Origin: Mesorhizobium sp. M1C.F.Ca.ET.210.01.1.1
GTDB lineage: Bacteria; Pseudomonadota; Alphaproteobacteria; Rhizobiales; Rhizobiaceae
Length of the DNA: 64,000 bases
Direction: 5' to 3'
NCBI RefSeq assembly: GCF_004791585.1
Contig: NZ_SRUU01000009.1
Span: 1 to 64,000 of the forward strand
A program made the translations under genes and the position numbers. The notes beneath the pieces were generated by a model. It was not told the origin of the DNA and ran no database searches. It saw only the letters and a list, made by a program, of their open reading frames with translations. This document shows, piece after piece, positions 25,221 to 34,299 of the stretch; position 1 is the stretch's first letter, and each line of letters starts with the position of its first letter.

Positions 25221-28200
25221 ATGGCTAAGAAACCGACGACGACCAAATCCCTCGAGAGCGACGTAGCCGCGGAACTGGAAAAGGCGCTTGACCTCGACCT
25301 TAACGGCGACGAAGGCGGCCTCGACATGGCGGCGTCGATGGAGGATCTCGAGGCCCAGATTTCGGCCGCCGCGGATGAATTGGCGCGTGAAGGCCGCAGC
25401 CAGCGGATCGAGCCGGCAAATGAGCCTCAGGCCGCGAAGGCGGCGCCTCAGCCGAAGCCGGCGGAACTGCGCCCGGTCGAATCGCGCGCCTCGCAGCCGG
25501 CCGGCTTCACGCCTGCCCCAGGCTTCACACCGGCCCCTGGCTTCACACCGGCCAACGATGATCGCCAGAAGGACTACCGGACGCTTCTGCACGGCCTAAA
25601 CCGGCGCGCATCGAGCACCGTCTACTGGGTGATCGCGTTCATTTCGCTTGCCTGGATCGCCGGCGCCGGCGGCCTTGCCAATCTTCTCTTTGGCCCGAGC
25701 ATCTGGAAGATCCGCACCTTCGACCAGTTCTTCGCCCGTCCCGAGCTGATCGGGCTGGCGGTCGCGGCGATCATCCCGGTCATTCTGTTCTGGGCCTTTG
25801 CCGCCATGATCCGGCGCGCGCAGGAAATGCGCATTGCCGCGCAATCGATGACCGAAGTGGCCTTCCGCCTTGCCGAGCCGGAAAACCTCGCCCAGGACCG
25901 CGTCATGATGATCGGCCAGGCCGTTCGCCGCGAGGTGGCGGCCATGGGCGAAGGCATCGAGCGCACCTTGGCGCGCGCTGTCGAGCTCGAGACGCTCGTC
26001 CACAGCGAAGTCAGCCAGATCGAACGCTCCTATTCCGAAAATGAGGCCCGCATCCGTTCGCTGGTCGACGGGCTTGGCAGCGAGCGCGAAGCTGTCGTCA
26101 CCCATGCCGAGCGCGTGCGCGCCTCGATCGCCGGGGCGCATGAGACTCTGCGCGACGAGATCGGCTCGGCCAGCGACATCATTCGCGACTCGATCCTCAA
26201 CGCCTCGACCAAGCTGTCGATGACGATCAACAATTCCGGCGACACGCTGATCGATCGCATCAACGAAAGCTCGATGTCGATCTTCGATTCGGTGGAAACC
26301 CGGCTCGATACGATCACCGACCGCCTGTCGACTTCAGGCGAGGCCTTCGCCAGCCTGCTCGACACCCGTATCGCCAAGCTGACCGACACCACCGACGGCC
26401 TCACCCGCTCGCTGACCGACCTGCTCGACGACCGCACCGCCGGCATGGTCTCGCTGCTCGGCGGCGCTGCACGCACGCTGAGCTCCGAGTTCGAATCGAG
26501 CCTCAGCGGCATCGAGCGGACGCTGGCCGAACGCGGCCAGGCGCTGATCAGCGAGTTCCAGACCCGCGCCGAGGCGCTCGACACCGGCACCCAGAAGCTC
26601 AACGCCGCGCTGGAAGCCCGCGCACGCCAGATCAATGAGACGCTCGTCGAGCGTGCCCGCGAGATCGCCCACACCTTCGCCGAAAGCAAGGACACGCTGT
26701 CGGCGATGATCGACCAGGGCAGGACCCAGATCGGCGCCGACATGGCCGACATCGTCTCGTCGACCTCCTCCATGCTCGAAGCCCGCGCCACCGATTTCGC
26801 AGGGCGCATGGAGGCTGCGCGCCACGTCGTGTCGCGTTCCTTCGACGCCGACATCCAGCGGCTGTCCGATGCTCGTTTCGGCATCGAGGAAGCCGTCGAG
26901 AACCACAGCCGAATGCTCTCCGAAAGCCGCGACCGCATGGCTGCCGCCATGCAGGAGGATTTGACGAAGTTTGCTGAAGGCCGTGCCGAGATCGACGCCG
27001 CCGTAACCAACCAGGTGCAGAAGCTGGCGGAGGGCCGCGGCCTGATCGCACGCGCGCTGGAAGAGGACCTGCGCAAGGTCAACGAGTCGCGCGCCGCCAT
27101 CGATGCTTCGCTGGGCAGCCATCTCGAGCAGCTCGAAGAGGGTCGCAGCCGCTTGTCGCAGGCGTTGAACGAAGACTCCGGCAGACTCGTGCAAGCTCGC
27201 ACAATGATTGATGAAATGGTCGCTGGCCACGTCGGAAAACTGGCAGAGGGCCGCAACATTCTGGCGCGCGCGCTCGAGGCCGATCTCGGCAAGCTGTCGG
27301 ACAGCCGCGCCTCGATCGACGGCCTCGTCGCCGGCCAGGTCGAGAAGATCGCCGAAGGCCGCGCGGTGCTCGCCAAGGCGCTCGAGACCGACATCCTCGG
27401 CATCAGGAACCTGATCGAGACCCACTCGAAGAAGCTCGCCGAGGATCGGGGTGAACTCAGCCGCGCTCTCGAGGACGACCTCAGTGGTATTCGTGGCATG
27501 ATCGACAGCCATGCGGGCAAGCTTGCGGACGACCGCAGCCTGCTGTCGCAGACGCTGGAGGCCGACCTCGCCAAGCTCGCCGAAAGCCGCGCCTCTATCG
27601 ACGGCCTGGTCGCCGGCCAGGTCGAGAAGCTCGCCGAAGGCCGCGATATCCTCAAGCGTGCCCTGGAGGCGGACCTCAACACGATCAAGGGTACCATCGC
27701 AGGACACTCCGACAAGGTGTTGGAAGACCGCGCGCAGCTGTCGAAAGCCCTGGAGGCCGACCTGCAGACGGTCAGCGGCGCGATCTCCGATCACCAGAAC
27801 CGCCTTGTCCAGGATCGCTCGGTGCTGTCGAAGTCGCTCGAAGACGATCTGGCCAAGCTCGCCGAGAGCCGATCCTCGATCGACGGCCTGGTCGCCGGTC
27901 AGGTCGAGAAGCTCGCCGAAGGGCGCGACATCCTCAAGCGCGCGCTCGAAGCGGACCTCAACACTATCCAGGGCGCCATCGTCGATCATTCGCAGAAGAT
28001 CGCCGGCCACCGCGCCGAGCTTTCGCGCGCCCTCGATGCCGACATGGCCAATGCCAGCGGCCTCATGCAGACGCACGCCGAAAGGCTCTCGCAAGACCGT
28101 ACGACGCTGACCAAGGCCTTGGAGGACGATCTGGCCAAGCTGGCCGAGAGCCGCTCCTCTATCGACGGTCTGGTCGCGGGCCAGGTCGAGAAGCTCGCCG

Positions 28201-31200
28201 AGGGCCGCGACATCCTCAGGCGCGCGCTGGAAGCAGACCTCGCCAAGCTCGCCGAGAGCCGGTCCTCGATCGACGGCCTGGTTGCCGGCCAAGTCGAGAA
28301 GCTCGCCGAGGGCCGCGATATCCTCACGCGCGCTCTTGAAGGCGATCTGCAGAAGCTGGCCGAAAGCCGCTCGGAGATCGACGACATCGTCGCCGGTCAT
28401 GTCGGCAAGCTGTCCGAAGGCCGCGACACGCTGGCTCGCGCCCTCGAGGACGACCTGGCCAAGCTCGCCGAAGCGCGCAAGGACGTCGATCGCTCGGTGT
28501 CCGGACACATCGATCAGATCGCCGCCAAAAGCAGCGACATCTCGGCGGCGATCGCCGCCGATGTCGAGAAGATCGAGCAGGCGTTCAGCCGCCAGACCGG
28601 CATCATCGAAGAGCGCGCCGGCACCATGGAGCGTGCGCTCTCGACCGGCGTCGACAATGTCCGTGGCGTTCTTGAAAAGACCGCCGTCTTCGTCGCCGGC
28701 GCGCTGCGCGACAAGGTGATGGAAGTCACCAGCGCCCTGCACGAACAGGCCGGCGCCGCCTTCAGCGACGCCGACCGCAAGATCGCCGAACGCGCCGAGC
28801 AGACGTCGGCCGCGTTGCTTGCCAGGGCCGAAGACATCGCCAACGCCTTCGAGGCGGCCGACCGCCGCCTGCACGAGCGCGCTCAGGACACCTCCAGCAT
28901 GCTGATGGCCCGCGCCGACGATGCGTCCAACGCGCTCCTGGCCCGTGCCGAGGAAACCGCCGACAAGCTGGCCACCCGCGCCGGCGAGATCGCCGGCACC
29001 TTCGACAGCGCCGACCAGAAGCTGGTCGCTCGCGCGGTCGAAACGGCGCAGTCGCTGGCGGCGCGCGCCGGCGACATCCTGCGCAACTTCGAGGGCGCAG
29101 ACGAGCGGCTGAGCATGCGCATCACGGAGTCGGCCGAGGCGCTGGCCGCACGCGCCTCCGATCTCGGCCGCATCTTCGACGCCGCCGACCAGCACCTGAT
29201 CTCGCGCATCGCGGAAGGCTCGGAAGCGCTGTCGTCGAGGGCCTCCGAGATCGCCCGCATCTTCGACGATGCCGACAACCGCCTGGTGTCGCGCATCGCC
29301 AGCAGCAGTTCGACCATCGGCGAACATACCGACGCCATTGTCGGCGCCTTCGCGGCAACTGAGCAGCGCGTCGCTGATCGTGCCCGGCAGACCGGCCAGG
29401 AACTCGCCGTCCACGCCCGCGAGATCGAGCAGGCGCTTGCCGGTGCCGACGAACGGCTGGCTTCCAGTGCCGCCGCGGCCGCGGCCCGTGTCGAGGAGCA
29501 GATGGCGAGCGTGGAGAACCGCATTGCCAACAGCGCCGAAACGATGGGCCAGAAGCTCAGCGAGCAGGTCTCCGGCGCCGAGGCGCAGCTCATCTCGCGC
29601 GCCAACGTCATCGCCGAAACCTTCACCGCGGTCGGCCAGCATATCGGCCAGAGCACCAACGAGGCGGCGAAGACCATCGGCGCCAACACCCGCGAGCTCA
29701 ACACCATGCTTGCGGCGCGCTCCGCCGAAATGTCGAAGATCCTCGACGAGACGGCGCGTCCCCTGGTCGAGCGCTTCGCCCAGGGTGGTTCCGAGCTGCA
29801 AAAGAGCATGGAAGAGGTCACCGAACGAGCGACCGAGAAGCTGCGCAGCGAAAACGCGGCCCTCGTCAACGCGCTCGCCAACCGCACCGCCGAGACGCTT
29901 TCGGCCGTCGAAGGCGCGCGCTCGACGCTGGCCGACAGCGTTGCCGACCTCATCGGCCGCATGGGCAACTCCAGCGCGCAGCTCGGCCAGCTTATCGACC
30001 AGGCTGCCGTCAACCTCGGCCAGATCGAGGAGCGCCTGACCGGCAGCACGCAGAGCTTCGCCTCGACCACGGAAAAGGCCGCGCAGACCTTCGCCAGCTC
30101 GGCGCGTCTCGTCGATTCCAACACGACGCGGCTCACCGATCTGTCGTCGGCGACGTTGCGCGAAGTCGCATCGATCGCGACCAAGTTCGACGAGCACAGC
30201 CGCCTGTTGTCGAGCGCTTCCAATCTGCTTAGTTCCGCGCAGAGCAATCTCGAGCACACGCTGGAGCGTCAATCCTCGCTCGAAGACCTCGCCGTCGGGC
30301 TGGTCAAGAAGTCGGAAGACCTCGAGAAGGTGATGCGCTCGTTCGAGAATCTGGTCAGTCAGACGATGCAGACCGCCGAAGGGCGCACCATGGAATCGGC
30401 GGAGAAGATCCGCACGGCCATCGCCGATGTCGTCGATTCGGCGACGCGGCGCTTCGCCGACGCGACCGAGGAGATGCGGCGCACCGCGAGCTCGATCAAG
30501 AGCGAGCTCGACCTCACCCGCGCCGAGCTCAAGAAGGGCGTCATCGAGATGCCGGAGGAAGCCAAGGAATCGACCTCGGCCATCCGCCGCGCCGTCTCCG
30601 AGCAGATCAACGCGCTCAAGGAACTGTCGGATATCGTTGCGAAATCCGGCCGCAGCGGCAGCAGCGAAACCGGTGAGCCGCGCGCATTGCGCCCAGCGGC
30701 GCAGGCGCCTGCCCGCCCCGTTGAGCAGCCGCTGCGCCGTCCGCCGGTGCCGCAGCCTCAAGCTGAGCGTCGCGCGCCACAGGTGCCGCTCGGCGAGACG
30801 ACGCTGCGCGGCACGCTCGATATCGAGCGCCCCGCCGAGGCGCCGCGCCGCGATCCGAACGGCCGCACGCCGCAGGGCGGCTGGGTGCGCGATCTCCTGA
30901 CCAATGCCTCGCGTGAGGAAGACCTGGAGCCGGCGGCGCCGGCCGAGGCGCCACGCGCGGCGCCTGCCCAGCGCACGCCGCTGCACGTCATGGAATCGCT
31001 CAACTCGCTGTCCGTCGACATCGCGCGCGCCATCGACCATGACGCCTCGATCGAGCTGTGGAACCGCTATCGCCGCGGCGAACGCGACGTATTCACGCGC
31101 CGGCTCTACACGCTGAAGGGCCAGCAGACCTTCGACGAGATCCGCCGCAAGTACCAGGCCGAGGCCGAGTTCCGCGCCGCCGTCGACCGCTACTGCGACG

Positions 31201-31328
31201 ATTTCGAAAAACTGCTCAAGGATGTCTCGCGCAACGACCGCGACAACATCATGGCGCAGACCTATCTGACGTCCGACACCGGCAAGGTCTACACCATGCT
31301 GGCCCACGCCAGCGGCCGCCTGCACTAG
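25221..31328 (+). CDS. Giant growth-pole-ring protein (GPR/RgsE family)
   Basis: A 2035-residue inner-membrane protein, recognised by size and layout as the family of Agrobacterium GPR and Sinorhizobium RgsE, needed for polar growth and rod shape. An acidic, Pro-rich cytoplasmic start includes three GFTPAP copies (~95-112). Two membrane helices follow (~133-157, 176-196). About 1,570 residues of heptad-like amphipathic helix come next, with 94-residue repeats near 793-1075. A Pro-rich linker (~1810-1920) and a conserved globular end (MESLNSLSVDIARAID to the stop) close the protein. Apolipoprotein-type search hits would be expected. ATG 25221 is preceded by GTAGCGAAGGC. No Cys is seen in the repeats. 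Confidence 0.88.
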   Translation: MAKKPTTTKSLESDVAAELEKALDLDLNGDEGGLDMAASMEDLEAQISAAADELAREGRSQRIEPANEPQAAKAAPQPKPAELRPVESRASQPAGFTPAPGFTPAPGFTPANDDRQKDYRTLLHGLNRRASSTVYWVIAFISLAWIAGAGGLANLLFGPSIWKIRTFDQFFARPELIGLAVAAIIPVILFWAFAAMIRRAQEMRIAAQSMTEVAFRLAEPENLAQDRVMMIGQAVRREVAAMGEGIERTLARAVELETLVHSEVSQIERSYSENEARIRSLVDGLGSEREAVVTHAERVRASIAGAHETLRDEIGSASDIIRDSILNASTKLSMTINNSGDTLIDRINESSMSIFDSVETRLDTITDRLSTSGEAFASLLDTRIAKLTDTTDGLTRSLTDLLDDRTAGMVSLLGGAARTLSSEFESSLSGIERTLAERGQALISEFQTRAEALDTGTQKLNAALEARARQINETLVERAREIAHTFAESKDTLSAMIDQGRTQIGADMADIVSSTSSMLEARATDFAGRMEAARHVVSRSFDADIQRLSDARFGIEEAVENHSRMLSESRDRMAAAMQEDLTKFAEGRAEIDAAVTNQVQKLAEGRGLIARALEEDLRKVNESRAAIDASLGSHLEQLEEGRSRLSQALNEDSGRLVQARTMIDEMVAGHVGKLAEGRNILARALEADLGKLSDSRASIDGLVAGQVEKIAEGRAVLAKALETDILGIRNLIETHSKKLAEDRGELSRALEDDLSGIRGMIDSHAGKLADDRSLLSQTLEADLAKLAESRASIDGLVAGQVEKLAEGRDILKRALEADLNTIKGTIAGHSDKVLEDRAQLSKALEADLQTVSGAISDHQNRLVQDRSVLSKSLEDDLAKLAESRSSIDGLVAGQVEKLAEGRDILKRALEADLNTIQGAIVDHSQKIAGHRAELSRALDADMANASGLMQTHAERLSQDRTTLTKALEDDLAKLAESRSSIDGLVAGQVEKLAEGRDILRRALEADLAKLAESRSSIDGLVAGQVEKLAEGRDILTRALEGDLQKLAESRSEIDDIVAGHVGKLSEGRDTLARALEDDLAKLAEARKDVDRSVSGHIDQIAAKSSDISAAIAADVEKIEQAFSRQTGIIEERAGTMERALSTGVDNVRGVLEKTAVFVAGALRDKVMEVTSALHEQAGAAFSDADRKIAERAEQTSAALLARAEDIANAFEAADRRLHERAQDTSSMLMARADDASNALLARAEETADKLATRAGEIAGTFDSADQKLVARAVETAQSLAARAGDILRNFEGADERLSMRITESAEALAARASDLGRIFDAADQHLISRIAEGSEALSSRASEIARIFDDADNRLVSRIASSSSTIGEHTDAIVGAFAATEQRVADRARQTGQELAVHAREIEQALAGADERLASSAAAAAARVEEQMASVENRIANSAETMGQKLSEQVSGAEAQLISRANVIAETFTAVGQHIGQSTNEAAKTIGANTRELNTMLAARSAEMSKILDETARPLVERFAQGGSELQKSMEEVTERATEKLRSENAALVNALANRTAETLSAVEGARSTLADSVADLIGRMGNSSAQLGQLIDQAAVNLGQIEERLTGSTQSFASTTEKAAQTFASSARLVDSNTTRLTDLSSATLREVASIATKFDEHSRLLSSASNLLSSAQSNLEHTLERQSSLEDLAVGLVKKSEDLEKVMRSFENLVSQTMQTAEGRTMESAEKIRTAIADVVDSATRRFADATEEMRRTASSIKSELDLTRAELKKGVIEMPEEAKESTSAIRRAVSEQINALKELSDIVAKSGRSGSSETGEPRALRPAAQAPARPVEQPLRRPPVPQPQAERRAPQVPLGETTLRGTLDIERPAEAPRRDPNGRTPQGGWVRDLLTNASREEDLEPAAPAEAPRAAPAQRTPLHVMESLNSLSVDIARAIDHDASIELWNRYRRGERDVFTRRLYTLKGQQTFDEIRRKYQAEAEFRAAVDRYCDDFEKLLKDVSRNDRDNIMAQTYLTSDTGKVYTMLAHASGRLH
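27598..28377 (+). repeat. 282-bp and 108-bp in-frame repeats in the GPR-like gene
   Basis: The block starting TCGACGGCCTGGT recurs at 27598, 27880 and 28162 (spacing exactly 282 bp, 94 codons), then at 28270 (108 bp, 36 codons). Each 94-residue unit is made of 36+29+29-residue subunits built on the SIDGLVAGQVEKLAEGRDIL and LEADL themes. Near-identity at the DNA level indicates recent duplication or gene conversion and makes copy number prone to change. Confidence 0.9.
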
Positions 31329-31347
31329 AGCCGGTCGGGATCGAACA

Positions 31348-31378
31348 AAAAAAGGCGGGCCGAAAGCCCGCCTTTTTT
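31348..31378. terminator. Bidirectional rho-independent terminator
   Basis: Thirteen-bp arms, AAAAAAGGCGGGC (31348-31360) and its perfect complement (31366-31378), around CGAAA. Poly-A lies on one side and poly-T on the other. It ends the GPR-like transcript and the convergent Mla operon. Confidence 0.95.
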
Positions 31379-31410
31379 CATGTCCCCGGTTGCCTGCTCA
31401 AAGTGCGCGA

Positions 31411-32010
31411 TCAGATCACCGAATCCGTCCAGCGGACGATGTCCTTCGCCGCCTGGCCGAAGGCATTGTCCAGCGCGCCGACATAGGCGGCGTTGCCGCT
31501 GCCCGAGACCGGCGCGCTCGCCGTGAAGCTCTTGGAGGCGCGCACCTCGCCGTTGCGGTCGTTGAGGATGCGCACGAACAGGTCGACATCGGCATGCTCG
31601 TCGCCATTGACCCGGACTTCGAAGGACCGCACCTCGACGATGATCTGGTAGTCGATCGCCAGTCCCTCGCCCGGCTTGCCGACGCCGGCGAAGCTGCCGG
31701 AGCGCTGGAAGGTCTCGGCGAGCCTCGCCTGCACGATCAGCGGCAGGCGGTCCGCCCATTGCGCGCCCTTGAGGAACTGGATCGACTGGTCGGACGGCCT
31801 GATGACGATGTTCTGGCTGTCCAGCGCCTTCAGCGCCGAAGGCTGGGCGATCAGGATCTGACGGCGGCTGTGCCCTCGCATGTCGAGCGACGGAGCGGAA
31901 AGCTCGAACGTATCGAGCGGCGCCGGCTTGCCTCCCAGTGCCGCGCAGCCGGCGAGCGCGAACACGAGCGCCGCCGCAGCGACCGACTTCAACCCTCTAC
32001 CCGATTTCAC
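31411..32010 (-). CDS. ABC transport auxiliary lipoprotein (PqiC/MlaB-type context)
   Basis: A 199-residue outer-membrane lipoprotein candidate. The signal ends LVFALAGCAAL (lipobox LAGC), followed by DTFELSAPS and a fold with QWADRLPLIVQARLAETFQRSG. This is the pattern of the ABC-type transport auxiliary lipoprotein family (PF03886) that accompanies MCE/Mla systems. Start is GTG 32010 behind GGGGATC. As last gene of the MlaE-MlaF-MlaD operon, it probably forms the outer-membrane end of the lipid path. Confidence 0.87.
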   Translation of the reverse strand: MKSGRGLKSVAAAALVFALAGCAALGGKPAPLDTFELSAPSLDMRGHSRRQILIAQPSALKALDSQNIVIRPSDQSIQFLKGAQWADRLPLIVQARLAETFQRSGSFAGVGKPGEGLAIDYQIIVEVRSFEVRVNGDEHADVDLFVRILNDRNGEVRASKSFTASAPVSGSGNAAYVGALDNAFGQAAKDIVRWTDSVI

Positions 32011-32091
32011 GCGCGATCCCCGTTATGTCCCCGGATCTGACGATCAACTTGCAGCTGCAATCCATGTTCTTGGCGTTCGCCGCAGCCGAAG

Positions 32092-33465
32092 TCAACGCCG
32101 CGCCCTGCCATCGAACTGACGGACCTCGCCCTCGCCGCCCGTCAGGATGCGCTGCGGATTGCGGCTGAGATCGGTGACCGCTTCCTCGATGCGATTGATC
32201 GAGCGCCGGCTGTCCTGCACCAGCGCTTTCACGTCCTGCAGCCCCGAACCTGAGAAGCGCGCCAGATTGTCGGTGATGGTGCCGAGGCGCGCGTTAAGCG
32301 TATCGGCGACCTGCTTGAAGGATTTCAGCGTCGCCCTGGCATCCGCCATCACGCCGTTGGCCTCGCCGGACCCGAGCAGCTTGTCGACCTTGGCGAGGAT
32401 GCCGTCGACGCGCACCGAGGCGTCGTTGAGGCGCTGCGCTAGCTGGCGGGCATCCTTGATGGTGTCATTGATGTCGTCGGAACGGTTGGCGATCTTGTCG
32501 GTGACCTTGGCGATGTCGGAGGCCGCCTTGTTGGCGCTGTCGCTTGCCTTCTGGATGTTGGCGAGTGCCGTGCGCACATCCGCGGGATCGATGCCGTCGA
32601 GCACCTTGTCAACCTTGGCGAGCGTCCCTTGCGTCTGCTTGGCGAAGTCGTTGACCGACCCCACCGCCGTATCGACGTTCTTCAGCACGCCATCCAGTTG
32701 CCCGCTGGTCTCCTTCAGATTGGCGGTGACCGTGTCGACGTTGGCGACGATGCTCTTGATCTGGTCTTTGTCGACCGAGTTGAGCAGGCCCTCGGCCGCC
32801 TTCAACGTGCTGTCCAACCGGCCCGACACATTCTGCAATTGCTCCGACAGCGAGCTGACGGCCGACAGGAACTTGTCGATGCCGTCCGAATTCTTGGCCA
32901 GCGCGTCGGAAAAAGTCTCGACGTTCTTGACGGTCTGCGTCAGCGGTCCGCGAACGTCCTTCGTGAAGCCTTCAAGATCGGAGAGCACCTTGTCGGCGCG
33001 TGTGAAGATGTTCTGCGCCGTCTGCAACAGGTTGGTCACGGCCGACGGATTGGCAACGATCTCCGGGACCCTGCCTTCTTTCTCCGCCTCGTCGAGCAGC
33101 TTCGCTTCCTTGGGATCGGCGCCCCTGAGCTCGATATTGGCCTGGCCGGTGAGGCCGGCGAGCCCGATATCGGCCTGCGTCGACTTGGTGATCGGCGTCA
33201 TGCGGTCGATCTCGGTGTCGGCGATGGCGACGGTCGGATTGTCGACGTCGATATAGACCCGCTTGACGTCGCCCACCTTGACGCCGTTGAAGAGCACGAA
33301 GCTGCCGCGGCCGAGGCCCGAAGCCGAACCCGGGATGCGCACGCGCAGCAGCGTCGTCTCGCCACGTTCGCCGATTGCGGCCGTCCAATAGACGAAGGCG
33401 AAGGCCGCGAGGATCGCAGCCAGCGTGAAGATGCCGACAATGACGTAGTTGGCTCTGGTTTCCAT
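32092..33465 (-). CDS. MlaD/MCE-domain lipid transport protein
   Basis: A 457-residue periplasmic protein anchored by one N-terminal helix (YVIVGIFTLAAILAAFAFVYW). One MCE domain follows (about 40-120, with GSASGLGRGSFVLFNGVKVGDVKRV). About 300 residues of long alpha helix come next (repeated NVDTV, DKVLDGI and NIQKASDSANKAASDIAK patterns). The C-terminal extension is far longer than E. coli MlaD (about 183 residues) and could form a needle-like tunnel. It carries phospholipid or other lipid across the periplasm with the neighbouring MlaE and MlaF. Confidence 0.9.
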   Translation of the reverse strand: METRANYVIVGIFTLAAILAAFAFVYWTAAIGERGETTLLRVRIPGSASGLGRGSFVLFNGVKVGDVKRVYIDVDNPTVAIADTEIDRMTPITKSTQADIGLAGLTGQANIELRGADPKEAKLLDEAEKEGRVPEIVANPSAVTNLLQTAQNIFTRADKVLSDLEGFTKDVRGPLTQTVKNVETFSDALAKNSDGIDKFLSAVSSLSEQLQNVSGRLDSTLKAAEGLLNSVDKDQIKSIVANVDTVTANLKETSGQLDGVLKNVDTAVGSVNDFAKQTQGTLAKVDKVLDGIDPADVRTALANIQKASDSANKAASDIAKVTDKIANRSDDINDTIKDARQLAQRLNDASVRVDGILAKVDKLLGSGEANGVMADARATLKSFKQVADTLNARLGTITDNLARFSGSGLQDVKALVQDSRRSINRIEEAVTDLSRNPQRILTGGEGEVRQFDGRARR

Positions 33466-33479
33466 TGCCTCACTTATGG

Positions 33480-34298
33480 CTATGCGCGCGCCGCAAGATC
33501 AAGTTGCCGGGCGCGTTTTCCGCGGAAATAGGATTTGACCCACGGCTCCTCGCTTTTCAGCATGTCGTCGATCGTGCCCTCGACCAGCACCCTCTTCTTG
33601 CCGAGCACCGCGACATGGTCGCAGGCGGTGAAGAGCGTATCGAGGTCGTGCGTAACCATGTAGACCGTCAAATCCATCGTATCGCGCAGCTTGACGACCA
33701 ATTCGTCGAATTCGGCCGCACTGATCGGATCGAGGCCCGAGGTCGGTTCGTCGAGGAAGACGATGTCCGGATCGAGCGCCAGCGCGCGCGCCAGCGCCGC
33801 GCGCTTGATCATGCCGCCCGAAAGCTCGGAGGGGAATTTCTGAGCCGCATCCGGCGGCAGCCCGACCAGTTCGACTTTCAGCATGGCGAGCTCGTCCATC
33901 AGCTTCTTCGGCAGGTCGAGATATTCGCGCATCGGCACCTGCACGTTTTCCTGCACCGTCAGCGCCGAAAACAGCGCGCCGTGCTGGAACAGGACGCCAA
34001 GCCGCATATCGATGCGCAGGCGCTCGGCATCGCTTGCCTTGTCGACGTCGACGCCGAACAGCCTGATCGTTCCCGATTGCTTGGGCATCAGCCCGAGGAT
34101 GGTGCGCAACAGGACAGACTTGCCGGCGCCCGAGGCGCCGACAAAGCCGAGAATCTCGCCGCGCTTGATGTCGAGCGAAAGCTTGTCGAGGATCAACTTG
34201 TCTTCGATGGCAACGGTGACGTCCTTGACCGAAAGCACGATCTCGCTCTCGTTCGCGTCCTCCGCCGTCTTGACCCCGTTGCCGCTCGCGCCTGCCAT
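33480..34298 (-). CDS. MlaF-type ABC ATPase
   Basis: A 272-residue ATPase of the MCE lipid transporter. Walker A is GASGAGKSVLLRT, the signature is LSGGMIKRAALARALALDP, and Walker B is IVFLDEPTSGLDP. The SGGM variant and SAAEFDELV segment are Mla/Mkl hallmarks. A 30-residue acidic N-terminal extension precedes the domain. The gene starts 1 bp after the permease stop and ends 14 bp before the MCE gene. Confidence 0.93.
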   Translation of the reverse strand: MAGASGNGVKTAEDANESEIVLSVKDVTVAIEDKLILDKLSLDIKRGEILGFVGASGAGKSVLLRTILGLMPKQSGTIRLFGVDVDKASDAERLRIDMRLGVLFQHGALFSALTVQENVQVPMREYLDLPKKLMDELAMLKVELVGLPPDAAQKFPSELSGGMIKRAALARALALDPDIVFLDEPTSGLDPISAAEFDELVVKLRDTMDLTVYMVTHDLDTLFTACDHVAVLGKKRVLVEGTIDDMLKSEEPWVKSYFRGKRARQLDLAARA

Positions 34299-34299
34299 C

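Noticed and set aside
26334..31325. A 1663-codon open frame antisense to the giant protein gene
   Set aside because: It mirrors the codon bias and repeat structure of the sense gene, has no family features or ribosome binding site, and is fully covered by the convincing sense protein.
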